Part shown: positions 51,519-61,075 of the stretch, piece after piece | Layout of the letters: every line of letters starts with the position of its first letter | Position numbering within the stretch: the stretch's first letter is position 1 | From: Arthrobacter sp. Y81 | Lineage (GTDB): Bacteria > Actinomycetota > Actinomycetes > Actinomycetales > Micrococcaceae | Assembly (NCBI RefSeq): GCF_002929335.1 | Contig: NZ_PJIL01000003.1 | Span: forward strand, 124,001-188,000 | Direction: 5' to 3' | Length of the DNA: 64,000 nt | Program-made: the position numbers and the translations under genes | The notes under the pieces: generated by a model | Databases searched by the model: none | What the model was told of the DNA's origin: nothing | The model's input: only the letters and a program-made list of their open reading frames with translations

Positions 51519-51653
51519 TTGGTTCCTGCTCCGTTCAGTCGGCTGCCCGCATCCTCGCCGGCAGCCGGGTGGAAGGCTAAAGCCCCAGTAGAGCCGGTGG
51601 CACCGGCAACCGGGAGGAGGATTACCATTGAGCGGGAATCCTGAGGAGGAAGC

Positions 51654-52439
51654 GTGGCCAATTCCGCATCGGGCGAGTCGATCATCGGACGCTTCGTGAA
51701 GATCGTGAGCGCGTTCGACGACCGGCATACCTCCATGAGCGTCGCCGAACTGGGGCGCCGGACCGGACTGCCTGTGACCACGACCTACCGGCTGGTCAAC
51801 GATCTGCTGCTCGAACGGCTCCTCGAACGCGAACCCGGCGGTGATATCCACATCGGCACCCGGATGTGGGAACTTGTTTCCCGCGGATCCAAGATGCTGG
51901 GACTGCGGGAGGCTGCCCTGCCGTTCATGGAGGACGTCCAGGCAGTAGTGCAGCACTCCACCACCCTGGGCATCCTTGATTCGGACGAGGTCCTGTACAT
52001 CGAGCGGCTGGGCTCCGACAAGACCATCGTCGACATCACCAAGATCGCCGGAAGGCTGCCGGTGCACGCAACGTCCTCGGGCCTGGTTCTGCTGGCACAC
52101 TCCCCCGCCGCCTATCAGGACAGCTTCCTAGCCCGGCCCCTGACGAAGTTCACCGAAACCACCCTGACCGATCCAGCTTTGCTTCGCCGCCATCTGGCCG
52201 AGATCAGGCAGCGCGGGTTCGCTGCCATGCCGGGCGTGATCGTACCCGAATCCAGCGGCATCGCCGTCCCCGTCTTCGGGCCCGACAACACCGTCCGCGC
52301 CGCGCTCAGCGTGGTGGTGCCGCGCAACGAGGAGAACGCGGCCGCCCGGGTCCCCGTCCTGCTGGCCGCCGCCCGGGGTATTTCCAGGGCACTCGGCTGG
52401 CGGGGTGAGCTGAAGGGCACTCTGAGGCAGAGTCACTGA
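51654..52439 (+). CDS. IclR-family transcriptional regulator
   Basis: A 261-residue protein. The winged helix-turn-helix is at about residues 10-65 (MSVAELGRRTGLPVTTTYRL); the C-terminal effector domain includes KIAGRLPVHATSSGLVLLA and GIAVPVFGPDNTVRAALSVV, typical of IclR. GTG start with a strong GAGGAGGA site. It sits between two flavoprotein genes that run away in opposite directions, as expected for a local catabolic regulator answering to an aromatic or cyclic acid. Confidence 0.95.
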   Translation: MANSASGESIIGRFVKIVSAFDDRHTSMSVAELGRRTGLPVTTTYRLVNDLLLERLLEREPGGDIHIGTRMWELVSRGSKMLGLREAALPFMEDVQAVVQHSTTLGILDSDEVLYIERLGSDKTIVDITKIAGRLPVHATSSGLVLLAHSPAAYQDSFLARPLTKFTETTLTDPALLRRHLAEIRQRGFAAMPGVIVPESSGIAVPVFGPDNTVRAALSVVVPRNEENAAARVPVLLAAARGISRALGWRGELKGTLRQSH

Positions 52440-52559
52440 ACAGAGTCACTCCATATTGGCTTTACCGTTCATCGGCAATCGTGTGGTTCCGGTCACAGCT
52501 CCCCTGCCACTCTGGCTAGGACGCAGCGAAGAGGCTGCAGGAGCACGAGGAGCCCCCCC

Positions 52560-53321
52560 ATGAATCCCACACTGAACCGAGTGGCCGGAAAGACCGCCAT
52601 CGTCACCGGAGGCCGCGGCGACCTGGGCAGCGCCACCGCCGCCCTCCTGGCTGAACACGGTGCGGTCGTTGCCAGCCTGGACGTTGCCGGCATCCCGGCC
52701 GCCGCGGCCCACGCAAACATCAGTGAATACGACGTCGACGTGACCAGCGAGGACAGCGTCACCGATGCCATCCGCCGGGTCCGCGACGACCTGGGCGCGC
52801 CGGACATCCTGGTCAACGCCGCCGGAATCATCGGCCCCGCCGGCGCCTCCCACACCGCCTCGGTTACGGACTTCGACCTGATCTTCAACGTCAACGTCAA
52901 GGGCGTCTGGCTGATGACCAAGCACGTGGTTCCCGGCATGATCGAAAAGGGTGCCGGCAGCATCGTCAACTTCTCCTCCATCCACGGCCTGACCGGGGGC
53001 AGGAATGTGCCGCTCTACCACGCCACCAAGGGCGCCGTCCGGCTCCTGAGCAAGTCGGACGCTGCGGCCTATGGAAGTTACGGCATCCGGGTGAACTCCA
53101 TCCACCCCGGATCGATGAACACCCGGATGAGCCGCCGCTCGGCCGAACAGTCCGACATCGGCGCCGAGGCCTACTACCAGCAGCTGGTCGGCTCGAACCC
53201 GCTGCCCCGCCAGGGCCAGCCGGACGAGATCGCCTACGGCGTGCTGTACCTGGCGTCCGACGAATCGCGCTTCACCACGGGCTCCGAGCTCGTGATCGAC
53301 GGCGGCTACACCGCCGTCTGA
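52560..53321 (+). CDS. Short-chain dehydrogenase/reductase
   Basis: A 253-residue classical SDR. Cofactor loop VTGGRGDLGSATAALL at residues 17-32; NAAG in LVNAAGIIGPAG; catalytic Ser in VNFSSIHGL and YxxxK in LYHATKGAVRLL. GGRGDLG at the loop replaces the usual GxxxGIG Ile with Leu. SDFDIG... is absent, so NAD versus NADP cannot be fixed, although Asp at the end of strand 2 (ASLDVAG) favours NAD. It starts the plus-strand catabolic operon and likely oxidises a ring hydroxyl to the ketone used by the flavoproteins. Confidence 0.93.
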   Translation: MNPTLNRVAGKTAIVTGGRGDLGSATAALLAEHGAVVASLDVAGIPAAAAHANISEYDVDVTSEDSVTDAIRRVRDDLGAPDILVNAAGIIGPAGASHTASVTDFDLIFNVNVKGVWLMTKHVVPGMIEKGAGSIVNFSSIHGLTGGRNVPLYHATKGAVRLLSKSDAAAYGSYGIRVNSIHPGSMNTRMSRRSAEQSDIGAEAYYQQLVGSNPLPRQGQPDEIAYGVLYLASDESRFTTGSELVIDGGYTAV

Positions 53322-53417
53322 CCCGGCTCCCCGCCGTTTGACCGCCAGCGGCATCCGGCCGCGGCAGCCCCTGCGCAAATCGAGCGCAGACATTCTTCCT
53401 CCTGAAAGGCACCACCC

Positions 53418-55106
53418 ATGAAATTCATTAACGGAAGCGCCTCGGAAAGCTACGACGTCGTCGTCGTCGGTTCCGGCGCGGGCGCACTCACCGCGGCGGC
53501 CACCGCCGCCTGTGCCGGCAAGTCCGTCGTCGTCCTCGAAAAAAGTGAGCTGCTGGGCGGCACCTCCGCCGTCTCCGGCGGCATGCTCTGGGTGGCGGAC
53601 AACCACCACGCCCGGAAGGCCGGTATTGCCGACTCCAAGGAAGCGGCCGCAGAGTACGTGCGCGCCGTGGCCCGGGGACGCGGCCGCGAGGAACTGCTCG
53701 ATGCAGCACTGAATTACGGCGACCGGATGCTCCGCTTCGTGGAAGAGGAATGCGGCGTCCGCTTCATCTTCCTCAACAACTTCCCCGACTACCGGCAGGA
53801 CCTGCCCGGCGCCGTGGAGGGCGGCCGCACGGTGGAGCCCGAGCTGTTCAACAGCAAGGAAGCGCTGGGCGGACTCAGGCTGCACGTGCGCAGCGACGGC
53901 CGCGCGCCCTTCACCATGCAGGAATACGAAAACTGGGGCGCCTTTACGAAGTTCCCGTGGGACGAACTGGCCGGCCGCCAGGACGAAGGGCTCGTGGCCA
54001 AGGGGCAGGCCCTCGTCTCCATGCTGCTGGCCAGCCTGGTCCGCGACGGTGCCGCGCTTGTCACCGGGGCGCGGGGGCACCGGCTGCTCACCGACAGCGA
54101 CCGGGTGACCGGCGTCGAACTGGAATCCGGCGAAACCTTCCGGGCAAACGACGGTGTGGTGCTGGCCACCGGCGGCTTCGAGTGGGACAAGGCACTGGCC
54201 GACTCCATGCTCGCGTCCCGGCTGTACACGATGTGCTCGCCGCCCTCGAACACCGGCGACGGGCTGCGGATGTCGCAGCGCATCGGCGGCCAGACCCGCG
54301 GCACCCGCGAAGCCTGGTGGGCGCCGATGTCCGTCACCGGTGACACACGCGACGGGCAGCCCGTGGGCACCCTGCTCCGCTTCGAACGCCAGGGCCCGGG
54401 CTCGATCATGGTGAACCGCCACGGCCGCCGGTTCGCCAACGAGTCGCAGAACTACAACGACCTGGCCCGATGCCTCCAGTCCTGGGACTCGGCCGCGAAC
54501 CGGACACTCAACACGCCGGCCCACGTGATCGTGGACCACGGCTACCTGGAGCGCTATGGCATCCTGGCGCACCGCGCCGGCAAACCCACGCCGGGCTACC
54601 TGATCGAGGCGGCAACCCTCGAGGAACTGGCCGCAAAAATCAACGTTCCGGCAGAAAACCTGGAAGCCACTGTGGCCCGGTTCAACGAGTTCGCCGCCAA
54701 GGGCGAGGATCCGGACTTCGGCCGCGGCGAGAGCGCTTACGACAAGTATTGGGGCGACGACGGCAACCCGTGGCCGAACCCCTCGCTCGGCCCCCTCCGG
54801 TCCGGACCGTTCTACGCGCTGGAAGTGGTCAATGGCGCCTTCGGCACCAACGGCGGCGTGGCGACCGACGGGCTGGCCCGGGTGCTCGACGTCGACAACC
54901 GCCCCATCCCGGGCCTGTTCGCCGCCGGCAACACCACGGAAAACGCCTACGCCGCAGGCTACCCCGGCGCCGGCGCCACCCTTGGACCGATCATGACCAT
55001 GGGCTACCTCGCCGGACGCACCATCGCCGGCCTGTCACCGGAGTACCGCTCCGCGGAACAGCCCGCCGAACAGGCTGAGCCAACCGTGGAGCTGGTGGGT
55101 GCCTGA
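53418..55106 (+). CDS. FAD-dependent dehydrogenase, 3-ketosteroid delta-1-dehydrogenase-like (B)
   Basis: A 562-residue relative of the flavoprotein at 49758-51518. FAD motif VVVVGSGAGALTAAATAACA near residue 15, then GGTSAVSGGMLWVADN. The C-terminal AAGYPGAGATLGPIMTMGYL keeps Tyr-Pro-Gly-x-Gly. Start ATG with GAAAGGCA upstream. The Dabb gene begins 1 nt after its stop. The two flavoproteins differ enough in sequence to suggest different substrates or successive dehydrogenations of the same ring. Confidence 0.9.
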   Translation: MKFINGSASESYDVVVVGSGAGALTAAATAACAGKSVVVLEKSELLGGTSAVSGGMLWVADNHHARKAGIADSKEAAAEYVRAVARGRGREELLDAALNYGDRMLRFVEEECGVRFIFLNNFPDYRQDLPGAVEGGRTVEPELFNSKEALGGLRLHVRSDGRAPFTMQEYENWGAFTKFPWDELAGRQDEGLVAKGQALVSMLLASLVRDGAALVTGARGHRLLTDSDRVTGVELESGETFRANDGVVLATGGFEWDKALADSMLASRLYTMCSPPSNTGDGLRMSQRIGGQTRGTREAWWAPMSVTGDTRDGQPVGTLLRFERQGPGSIMVNRHGRRFANESQNYNDLARCLQSWDSAANRTLNTPAHVIVDHGYLERYGILAHRAGKPTPGYLIEAATLEELAAKINVPAENLEATVARFNEFAAKGEDPDFGRGESAYDKYWGDDGNPWPNPSLGPLRSGPFYALEVVNGAFGTNGGVATDGLARVLDVDNRPIPGLFAAGNTTENAYAAGYPGAGATLGPIMTMGYLAGRTIAGLSPEYRSAEQPAEQAEPTVELVGA

Positions 55107-55107
55107 G

Positions 55108-55437
55108 ATGATCCGCCACACCGTGCTCTTCAAGTTCAAGCCGGGCTTCCCGCCCGCCGACAAGCAGGCCTGGATCAACGGCCTCAACAACATGACCGGC
55201 AAGATCCCCGGCATGCTCAGCCTCAGCCACGGCGCGGATGTCCTCAACACCGAGCGCTCCTTCGACTACGCCATTGTGGCCGACTTCGAAACGGTCGAGG
55301 ACATCGCGGTGTACAACACGCACCCGCTCCACGAGCCGCTGAAGGCGTACTCGTTCCCCAACAGCCAGCAGATCCTTTCGGTGGACTTCCACCTCGGGGA
55401 GACCCCTGCGGCCACCACTAAGACAACGCAGTCTTAA
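55108..55437 (+). CDS. Dabb (stress-responsive alpha/beta barrel) domain protein
   Basis: A 109-residue single Dabb domain beginning MIRHTVLFKFKPGFPPADKQ, with the DYAIVADFETVEDIAVYNTH central strand-helix. The fold is a ferredoxin-like dimer; members include polyketide cyclases, decarboxylases and proteins of unknown role. ATG at 55108, 1 nt after the flavoprotein stop (TGAGATG), so it is translationally coupled. The position suggests a small accessory enzyme of the pathway. Confidence 0.9.
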   Translation: MIRHTVLFKFKPGFPPADKQAWINGLNNMTGKIPGMLSLSHGADVLNTERSFDYAIVADFETVEDIAVYNTHPLHEPLKAYSFPNSQQILSVDFHLGETPAATTKTTQS

Positions 55438-55447
55438 GGAGATCCCC

Positions 55448-56824
55448 ATGCAGTCTGCATCCACAACTCAGCCCGCAACGCAGCCGGCCCCGCAGTCGGC
55501 ACCCCGGAAAACGCCGGGCAAGGCAGCCCTGGCATCCTTCCTCGGCAGCACCCTGGAGTACTACGACTTCTTCATCTACGGCACCGCCGCCGCCCTCGTG
55601 TTTCCGCACCTGTTCTTCCCCACGGCGGACCCTGCCATCGGCCTGATCGGCGCCTTTGCCACCTTCGGCGTCGCCTACGTAGCGCGGCCGGTCGGAGGCC
55701 TGGTGATGGGCCACTTCGGCGACAAACTGGGACGGAAGAAGATCCTGCTGCTGACCCTGGGCATCATGGGCCTGGCATCGCTGGGCATCGGGTTCCTGCC
55801 CACCTACGAGCAGGTCGGCGTCTGGGCGCCGATCCTCCTGGTGGCCGGGCGGCTCGCGCAGGGCTTCTCCGCCGGCGCGGAATCGGCCGGCGCCTCCACT
55901 CTTACGCTGGAGCATTCGCCCGAGGGCAAACGGGGTTTCTTCACCAGCTTCGTGATGACGGGCTACGCCTCCGGCATGGTGCTGGCCACCCTCGTGTTCA
56001 TTCCGGTCACGGCCCTGCCGCAGGAAGCGATGATGAGCTGGGGCTGGCGCATCCCGTTCTGGCTGTCCATCGTGGTCCTGGCCATCGCCTACTGGGTGCG
56101 GACGCACCTGGACGAAACGCCGGTCTTCGAAGAGGCCCAGGAGCACCAGCAGGTCGCCCCGATGCCGCTCAAGGAAGTACTCAGGTTCCAGGGCGCCGAT
56201 GTGCTGCGCGTTGTGGGCATGTCGATCATGTCCGTCATGCAGACCATCTTCACGGTCTTCGGACTGGCGTACGCCACCTCCACCGCAGGCTTTGACCGCG
56301 CATCCATCCTGACCGTCAATGCCGTAGCCATCGGGCTGTCGATGTTCGCCATGCCGCTGGCCGCGAAGCTCTCGGACCGGGTCGGACGGCGCCCCCTGCT
56401 GCTGACCGCCGCAATCGGCTGCTCGATCACCATCTTCCTGTACTTCCTTGCACTGTCCTCCGGCAACATCGTCCTGGTCTTCCTGGCCGCTTTCCTCAAT
56501 ATGACGGTGCTGTACTCGGGCTTCAACGGCATCTGGCCCTCGTTCTTCGCCGAACAGTTCGCCGCCCCGGTCCGCTATACCGGCATGGCGATGGGAAACC
56601 AGCTGGGGCTGGTTCTCGCCGGTTTCGCGCCGATGATCGCCGGCATGCTGCTGACCCCAGGCGCCACGGGCTGGGTTCCCGTGGCAGTCTTCGGCACGGT
56701 GTGCATGCTCATCGCAGCCTTCTCGGTGTTCTCCGCCCGCGAGACGTTCAGGACGCCGATCGAGGAACTGGGCGGTCCGTATCTGGAGGGAACCGCCCGG
56801 CGCCGGGAGCTGCAAAACCTGTGA
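55448..56824 (+). CDS. MFS transporter, metabolite:H+ symporter (MHS) family
   Basis: A 458-residue 12-helix transporter. Landmarks: LGSTLEYYDFFIYGTAAAL near residue 35, MFS motif A GHFGDKLGRKK between helices 2 and 3, and RLAQGFSAGAESAGASTLTL. This is the pattern of the MHS branch that imports organic acids such as shikimate, alpha-ketoglutarate and aromatic acids. It begins 10 nt after the Dabb gene with an AAGGAGA site. It is the likely uptake system of the pathway. Confidence 0.93.
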   Translation: MQSASTTQPATQPAPQSAPRKTPGKAALASFLGSTLEYYDFFIYGTAAALVFPHLFFPTADPAIGLIGAFATFGVAYVARPVGGLVMGHFGDKLGRKKILLLTLGIMGLASLGIGFLPTYEQVGVWAPILLVAGRLAQGFSAGAESAGASTLTLEHSPEGKRGFFTSFVMTGYASGMVLATLVFIPVTALPQEAMMSWGWRIPFWLSIVVLAIAYWVRTHLDETPVFEEAQEHQQVAPMPLKEVLRFQGADVLRVVGMSIMSVMQTIFTVFGLAYATSTAGFDRASILTVNAVAIGLSMFAMPLAAKLSDRVGRRPLLLTAAIGCSITIFLYFLALSSGNIVLVFLAAFLNMTVLYSGFNGIWPSFFAEQFAAPVRYTGMAMGNQLGLVLAGFAPMIAGMLLTPGATGWVPVAVFGTVCMLIAAFSVFSARETFRTPIEELGGPYLEGTARRRELQNL

Positions 56825-56853
56825 CTCCGACCGACAGCCCGAAAGGAACCACC

Positions 56854-57048
56854 ATGCCGCGACCCGCAATCCGCCGCAACAAGTACCCGGGCCACGGAAC
56901 CGGCCTGCCCGTCGACCGGCAGCAACTGCCGCAGCAGGGACCCGCGGCGCCCGTGGAGGCAACCCCAGCAGCCGCGACAACCGTTGACGGCGGCGAGTTG
57001 GCCGCCTCCCCCTGGGTGGGACTGCACTACGCGACCGAACGAACCTAG
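56854..57048 (+). CDS. 64-residue orphan protein at the end of the catabolic operon
   Basis: A 64-residue frame starting MPRPAIRRNKYPGHGTG, with a GAAAGGA site 6 nt before its ATG and 29 nt after the transporter stop. The N-terminal third is basic, the middle is Pro/Gln/Ala-rich and the end is SPWVGLHYATERT. No membrane segment, no family that I recognise. The ribosome site and operon position support it; lack of homology knowledge argues caution. Its stop codon shares CTAG with the stop of the opposing GNAT gene. Confidence 0.55.
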   Translation: MPRPAIRRNKYPGHGTGLPVDRQQLPQQGPAAPVEATPAAATTVDGGELAASPWVGLHYATERT

Positions 57049-57836
57049 CAGCCGGTGAGGTGCCGCTTCGGCCGCTCCTGCCGATAGAGGTAGCGGCCGG
57101 CTTCCCGGAAGCCGGCCCGGGCATACAGTTCCCGGGCACCGGAATTGGCCGCTGTCACCAGCAACCAGTAGCCGTCCAGCCCGTGCGTCGCCCCCGCCCC
57201 CAGCAACGACCGCAGCACCCGGTTTGCGTAGCCGCGGCGCCTGGCATCCGGACGGGTCGCCATGCAGTACAGGCCGCCTCTACTGTCCGCCCGGCCCGGA
57301 GGAAGAGCAAGGCGTCCGACGGCGGCGGGCACGCCGTCGTCGTCCCTCACCAGGGCGTACAGCGACCGGCAGCCTTCGAGGATTCCGCGGGCAGTGGCGA
57401 GGGATTCCTCGTCACCGCGGCCGTCAACGCTCCACCAAAGCCGCAGCCACTCCTCCGTCGGCTGTGCCGAGAGCTCGACGCCGGCGTCAGATGCCGGCGC
57501 ATCCCCGCCGGCACCTCGCACGAGGATCAGGGTCTCGGACTGGCGGGTGAAGCCTTCCTCATCGAGGACCGCATTCAGCGCGGAGCTCCGGGCATCGTCG
57601 ACGACCTGGAAGATCACGGGCAGCCGGCGGTTGCGGTACCAGGCGCGCGCCTCCCGGAGCAGGGCCAGCCGTTCGTGCGGGGTTCCCTCCGGCTCCGAGC
57701 GTGGCCAGATGGAATTTGCACGCTGGGTCACGCCGCTGGCGGCGCGAAGAACCCACCCGCCGGATTCCTCCCGGTCGGGAGCGGGCCAGGCGGCGTCCAT
57801 CAATGCCTCCAGGGCGGGGGTCGCCTGACGTTCCAT
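57045..57836 (-). CDS. GNAT-family N-acetyltransferase
   Basis: A 263-residue acetyltransferase. The acetyl-CoA motif is in the C-terminal half: ATRPDARRRGYANRVLRSLL, followed by VTAANSGARELYARAGF. The N-terminal half is a second, degenerate GNAT-like fold. Substrate unknown. It converges with the small orphan gene and is separated from aspS by a strong terminator. Confidence 0.9.
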   Translation of the reverse strand: MERQATPALEALMDAAWPAPDREESGGWVLRAASGVTQRANSIWPRSEPEGTPHERLALLREARAWYRNRRLPVIFQVVDDARSSALNAVLDEEGFTRQSETLILVRGAGGDAPASDAGVELSAQPTEEWLRLWWSVDGRGDEESLATARGILEGCRSLYALVRDDDGVPAAVGRLALPPGRADSRGGLYCMATRPDARRRGYANRVLRSLLGAGATHGLDGYWLLVTAANSGARELYARAGFREAGRYLYRQERPKRHLTGC

Positions 57837-57861
57837 CGGCTTCCTTTCAGCGGCTTGGGGA

Positions 57862-57899
57862 CAGCAAAGGCTCCCCGGTTTCCCGGGGAGCCTTTGCTG
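57862..57899. terminator. Terminator after aspS
   Basis: A perfect 17-bp stem (57862-57878 with 57883-57899) with a 4-nt loop, 14 bp after the aspS stop. The stem base contains CAAAGG/CCTTTG. It separates aspS from the GNAT gene. Confidence 0.8.
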
Positions 57900-57913
57900 A
57901 CGATCAGTTCACT

Positions 57914-59719
57914 CTACTTGGCTTCGTCGTCGATCTTCTTGGGGGCCTGTTCCGCCTTCTTGGCCTCAGGCTTGAAGTCGACGCCGGCCTCCTTGCGCTG
58001 CTGCGCCGTGATCGGCGCCGGAGCTGCCGTCAGCGGGTCGTAGCCGCCGCCGGACTTCGGGAACGCGATGACGTCGCGGATTGACTCCACGCCGGCCAGC
58101 AGGGCTACAACGCGGTCCCACCCGAAGGCGATGCCGCCGTGCGGCGGAGCGCCGAACTTGAAGCCCTCCAGGAGGAAGCCGAACTTCGTCTCGGCGTCTG
58201 CCTTGTCCAGGCCCATGAGTTCGAAGACGCGTTCCTGCACGTCACGCTCGTGGATACGGATGGAGCCGCCGCCGATTTCGTTGCCGTTGCAGACAATGTC
58301 GTAGGCGTAGGACAGGGCGGATTCCGGGTCCTGGTCGAAGGAGTCCATGAACTCGGGCTTGGGCGAGGTGAAGGCGTGGTGGACGGCAGTCCACTGGCCG
58401 GCACCAACGGCCACGTCGCCCGATGCCACTGCGGCGGCGGCAGGCTCGAACATCGGGGCATCCACAACCCAGCAGAATGCCCAGTCGGAGGGGTTGATCA
58501 GGCCGGTGCGGTGTCCGATTTCGACACGGGCGGCACCGAGGAGTGCACGGGAGGGGGTCTTCTCGCCGGCGGCGAAGAAGATGCAGTCCCCGGGCTTGGC
58601 GCCGACGGCGTCGGCCAGGCCGGCGCGCTCGGTGTCGGTGAGGTTCTTGGCCACGGGTCCGGCCAGTTCGCCGTCCTCCTTGTAGAGCACGTACGCGAGG
58701 CCCTTGGCGCCGCGCTGCTTGGCCCATTCCTGCCAGGCGTCCAGCGCACGGCGTGCCTGCGATGCACCGCCGGGCATGACTACGGCACCGACGTAGGATG
58801 CCTTGAACACGCCGAAGTTGGTGTCCTTGAAGAATTCCGTGAGTTCGGTCAGTTCCTGGCCGAAGCGCAGGTCCGGCTTGTCCGAGCCGTAGCGCGCCAT
58901 GGCGTCGGCGTACGTGATGCGCTGGATGGGCGTCGGGATTTCGACGTCGATCAGCTGCCACAGGGCTTTGACGATGCTTTCGCCGAGCGAAATGATGTCA
59001 TCCTGCTCCACGAAGCTCGCTTCGATGTCCAGCTGGGTGAATTCCGGCTGGCGGTCGGCGCGGAAGTCCTCATCGCGGTAGCAGCGGGCGATCTGGTAGT
59101 ACTTCTCGAAGCCGCCCACCTGAAGGAGCTGCTTGAAGAGCTGCGGGGACTGCGGCAGGGCGTACCAGGAACCCGGCGCGAGGCGTGCGGGGACCACGAA
59201 GTCGCGGGCGCCTTCCGGCGTCGAACGCGTCAGCGTGGGGGTCTCGATCTCAACGAAGCCGTCCTGGTGGAGCAGCTCGCGTGCCACACGGTTCGCTTCC
59301 GAGCGCAGGCGCAGGTTGCGGGCGGGGCCCGGGCGGCGCAGGTCCAGGTAGCGGTGCTTCAGCCGTGCTTCCTCGCCCACCTCGACGTGTTCGTCGATCT
59401 GGAAGGGCAGCGGATCGGAGGTGTTGAGGATGGTCACCTTCTCGGCAATGACCTCGATCTCACCGGTGGCCAGCGCCGGGTTTTCATTGCCCTCGGGGCG
59501 CTGGGAAACCGTACCGATGATCTGGAGCACGTACTCGTTGCGGAGCCCGTGGAAGACCTCTTCTTCGCGGACTACCACCTGGGCGACGCCTGAGGCATCG
59601 CGCAGGTCAACGAATGCCACACCACCGTGATCACGACGCCGGCCCACCCAGCCGGCCAGGGTAACGGTTTGTCCAATGTGCTCGGAGCGAAGGGATCCGA
59701 GGTCATGTGTGCGCAGCAC
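57914..59719 (-). CDS. aspS: Aspartyl-tRNA synthetase
   Basis: A 601-residue bacterial-type class II synthetase. The N-terminal OB fold includes [20 protein letters not shown]; motif 2 is in [19 protein letters not shown]; the GAD insertion lies in the middle; motif 3 is [15 protein letters not shown]. Bacterial-type AspRS is often non-discriminating, and no gatCAB is visible here. A Lys/Ala/Glu-rich tail of about 25 residues ends the protein. Start ATG. Confidence 0.97.
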   Translation of the reverse strand: MLRTHDLGSLRSEHIGQTVTLAGWVGRRRDHGGVAFVDLRDASGVAQVVVREEEVFHGLRNEYVLQIIGTVSQRPEGNENPALATGEIEVIAEKVTILNTSDPLPFQIDEHVEVGEEARLKHRYLDLRRPGPARNLRLRSEANRVARELLHQDGFVEIETPTLTRSTPEGARDFVVPARLAPGSWYALPQSPQLFKQLLQVGGFEKYYQIARCYRDEDFRADRQPEFTQLDIEASFVEQDDIISLGESIVKALWQLIDVEIPTPIQRITYADAMARYGSDKPDLRFGQELTELTEFFKDTNFGVFKASYVGAVVMPGGASQARRALDAWQEWAKQRGAKGLAYVLYKEDGELAGPVAKNLTDTERAGLADAVGAKPGDCIFFAAGEKTPSRALLGAARVEIGHRTGLINPSDWAFCWVVDAPMFEPAAAAVASGDVAVGAGQWTAVHHAFTSPKPEFMDSFDQDPESALSYAYDIVCNGNEIGGGSIRIHERDVQERVFELMGLDKADAETKFGFLLEGFKFGAPPHGGIAFGWDRVVALLAGVESIRDVIAFPKSGGGYDPLTAAPAPITAQQRKEAGVDFKPEAKKAEQAPKKIDDEAK

Positions 59720-59818
59720 AGCTTACCTTTCAGAAGGAAGACAGAGATGATGTTGAATGGGACCGTTACGGGAACAGCCCCGTTCGAGTTTACCCGTTGG
59801 AAAGGCTTCCCTTCCGCC

Positions 59819-61075
59819 ATGCAGACCCACCAACGGCTTCAGCGCCGGCTCGGCGTGTTTGACGCCACCGCCATCGGACTCGGCTCCATGCTTGGCGCCG
59901 GCGTATTCGTCGTCTTCTCCCCCGCCACCGCACTGGCCGGCCCGCTGATGGTTCTCTCGGTCCTGGTCGCGGGCGCCATTGCCTACTGCAACGCTGTGGC
60001 GTCGGCCCAGCTGGCCGCCAAGTACCCGGCCAGCGGAGGGACCTATGTCTACGGCCGCAAGCAGCTCGGCGAATGGCCGGGCTTCATCGCAGGCTGGGGA
60101 TTTGTCACGGGGAAGACTGCGTCGTGCGCGGCCATGGCCCTGACCTTCGGCCAATATGTGGCACCGGGCTTCGCCACGCCGTTGGCCGTCGCCGCCGTCG
60201 TGGTGCTCACGGGGGTCAACCTGATGGGCATCACCCGCACCGCCCTGTTGACAAGAATCCTGCTCGCCATCGTCCTTGGCACCCTGGTGTTTGTGACGGT
60301 TGCGGGCATTGCGGGGCCGCATCCGGAACCGGCCGGTCCCGTCGCAGGCCCGGGCAGCGCCTGGGGGATCCTCCCGGCCGCCGGCCTGATGTTCTTCGCC
60401 TTCGCCGGCTACGCCCGGATCGCCACGCTGGGCGAAGAGGTCAAGGATCCCGCCCGCACCATTCCGCGGGCCATCCTGGCCGCGCTGGCCGCAGCTTTCA
60501 CGATCTATCTGGCACTCGCCGTGCTGCTGCTCTGGCACCTGTCCCCGGGGCGGCTGGCGGAATCGCTGTCGCCGCTGCTCGACGCCGTGATGTCCTCCGG
60601 TCTGGCCGCAGGCGCCCCGGTGGTGCAAGCAGGGGCAGCCGCGGCCTGCCTGGGCGCGCTGCTGGCACTGATCACCGGGGTTGGCCGTACTGCGATGGCA
60701 ATGGCGAGGGAGCGGGACCTGCCCTCTCCCCTGGCCCGGGTGGGCGGGCAGCATACGGTCCCGTTCGTCGCGGAGCTGTCGGTGGCAGCAGCCGTGATCG
60801 TGCTGCTCCTGACGGCGGATGTGCTGACCGTTGTGGGTTTCTCGAGCTTCGGCGTCCTGATCTACTATTCGGTCACGAATGCCGCCGCCTTCACCCTGGC
60901 CGAACGGCCGCGCACGGCGCCCCGGTGGCTGAATGCGGCGGGTTTCGTTGGTTGCCTGATTCTTGCCGTCACGCTGCCGTTGGCCTCCGTGGCGGGCATG
61001 GCGGCCGTGCTGGCGGCCGGAGTTGCCGGCCGGTTCCTGGTGCTGCGGCTACGGAAGCTGCCGCCTAGGACTTAA
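59819..61075 (+). CDS. APC-family amino acid permease
   Basis: A 418-residue membrane protein with about 12 hydrophobic segments. AIGLGSMLGAGVFVVFSPAT near the N-terminus is the APC substrate/ion motif, followed by YPASGGTYVYGRKQLGEWPG. Substrate likely an amino acid or polyamine. ATG at 59819 was chosen; the frame is open upstream to 59627, overlapping the start region of aspS. Its 3' end overlaps hisS by 11 bp in antiparallel fashion. Confidence 0.88.
   Translation: MQTHQRLQRRLGVFDATAIGLGSMLGAGVFVVFSPATALAGPLMVLSVLVAGAIAYCNAVASAQLAAKYPASGGTYVYGRKQLGEWPGFIAGWGFVTGKTASCAAMALTFGQYVAPGFATPLAVAAVVVLTGVNLMGITRTALLTRILLAIVLGTLVFVTVAGIAGPHPEPAGPVAGPGSAWGILPAAGLMFFAFAGYARIATLGEEVKDPARTIPRAILAALAAAFTIYLALAVLLLWHLSPGRLAESLSPLLDAVMSSGLAAGAPVVQAGAAAACLGALLALITGVGRTAMAMARERDLPSPLARVGGQHTVPFVAELSVAAAVIVLLLTADVLTVVGFSSFGVLIYYSVTNAAAFTLAERPRTAPRWLNAAGFVGCLILAVTLPLASVAGMAAVLAAGVAGRFLVLRLRKLPPRT

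Noticed and set aside
49758..52100. A 780-residue version of flavoprotein A
   Set aside because: The N-terminal 194 residues would be antisense to the IclR gene; the ATG at 51518 directly precedes the FAD motif region.
49647..57836. Genomic island flanked by attachment sites or transposases
   Set aside because: The catabolic cluster looks accessory, but I found no integrase, transposase, tRNA or flanking direct repeats.
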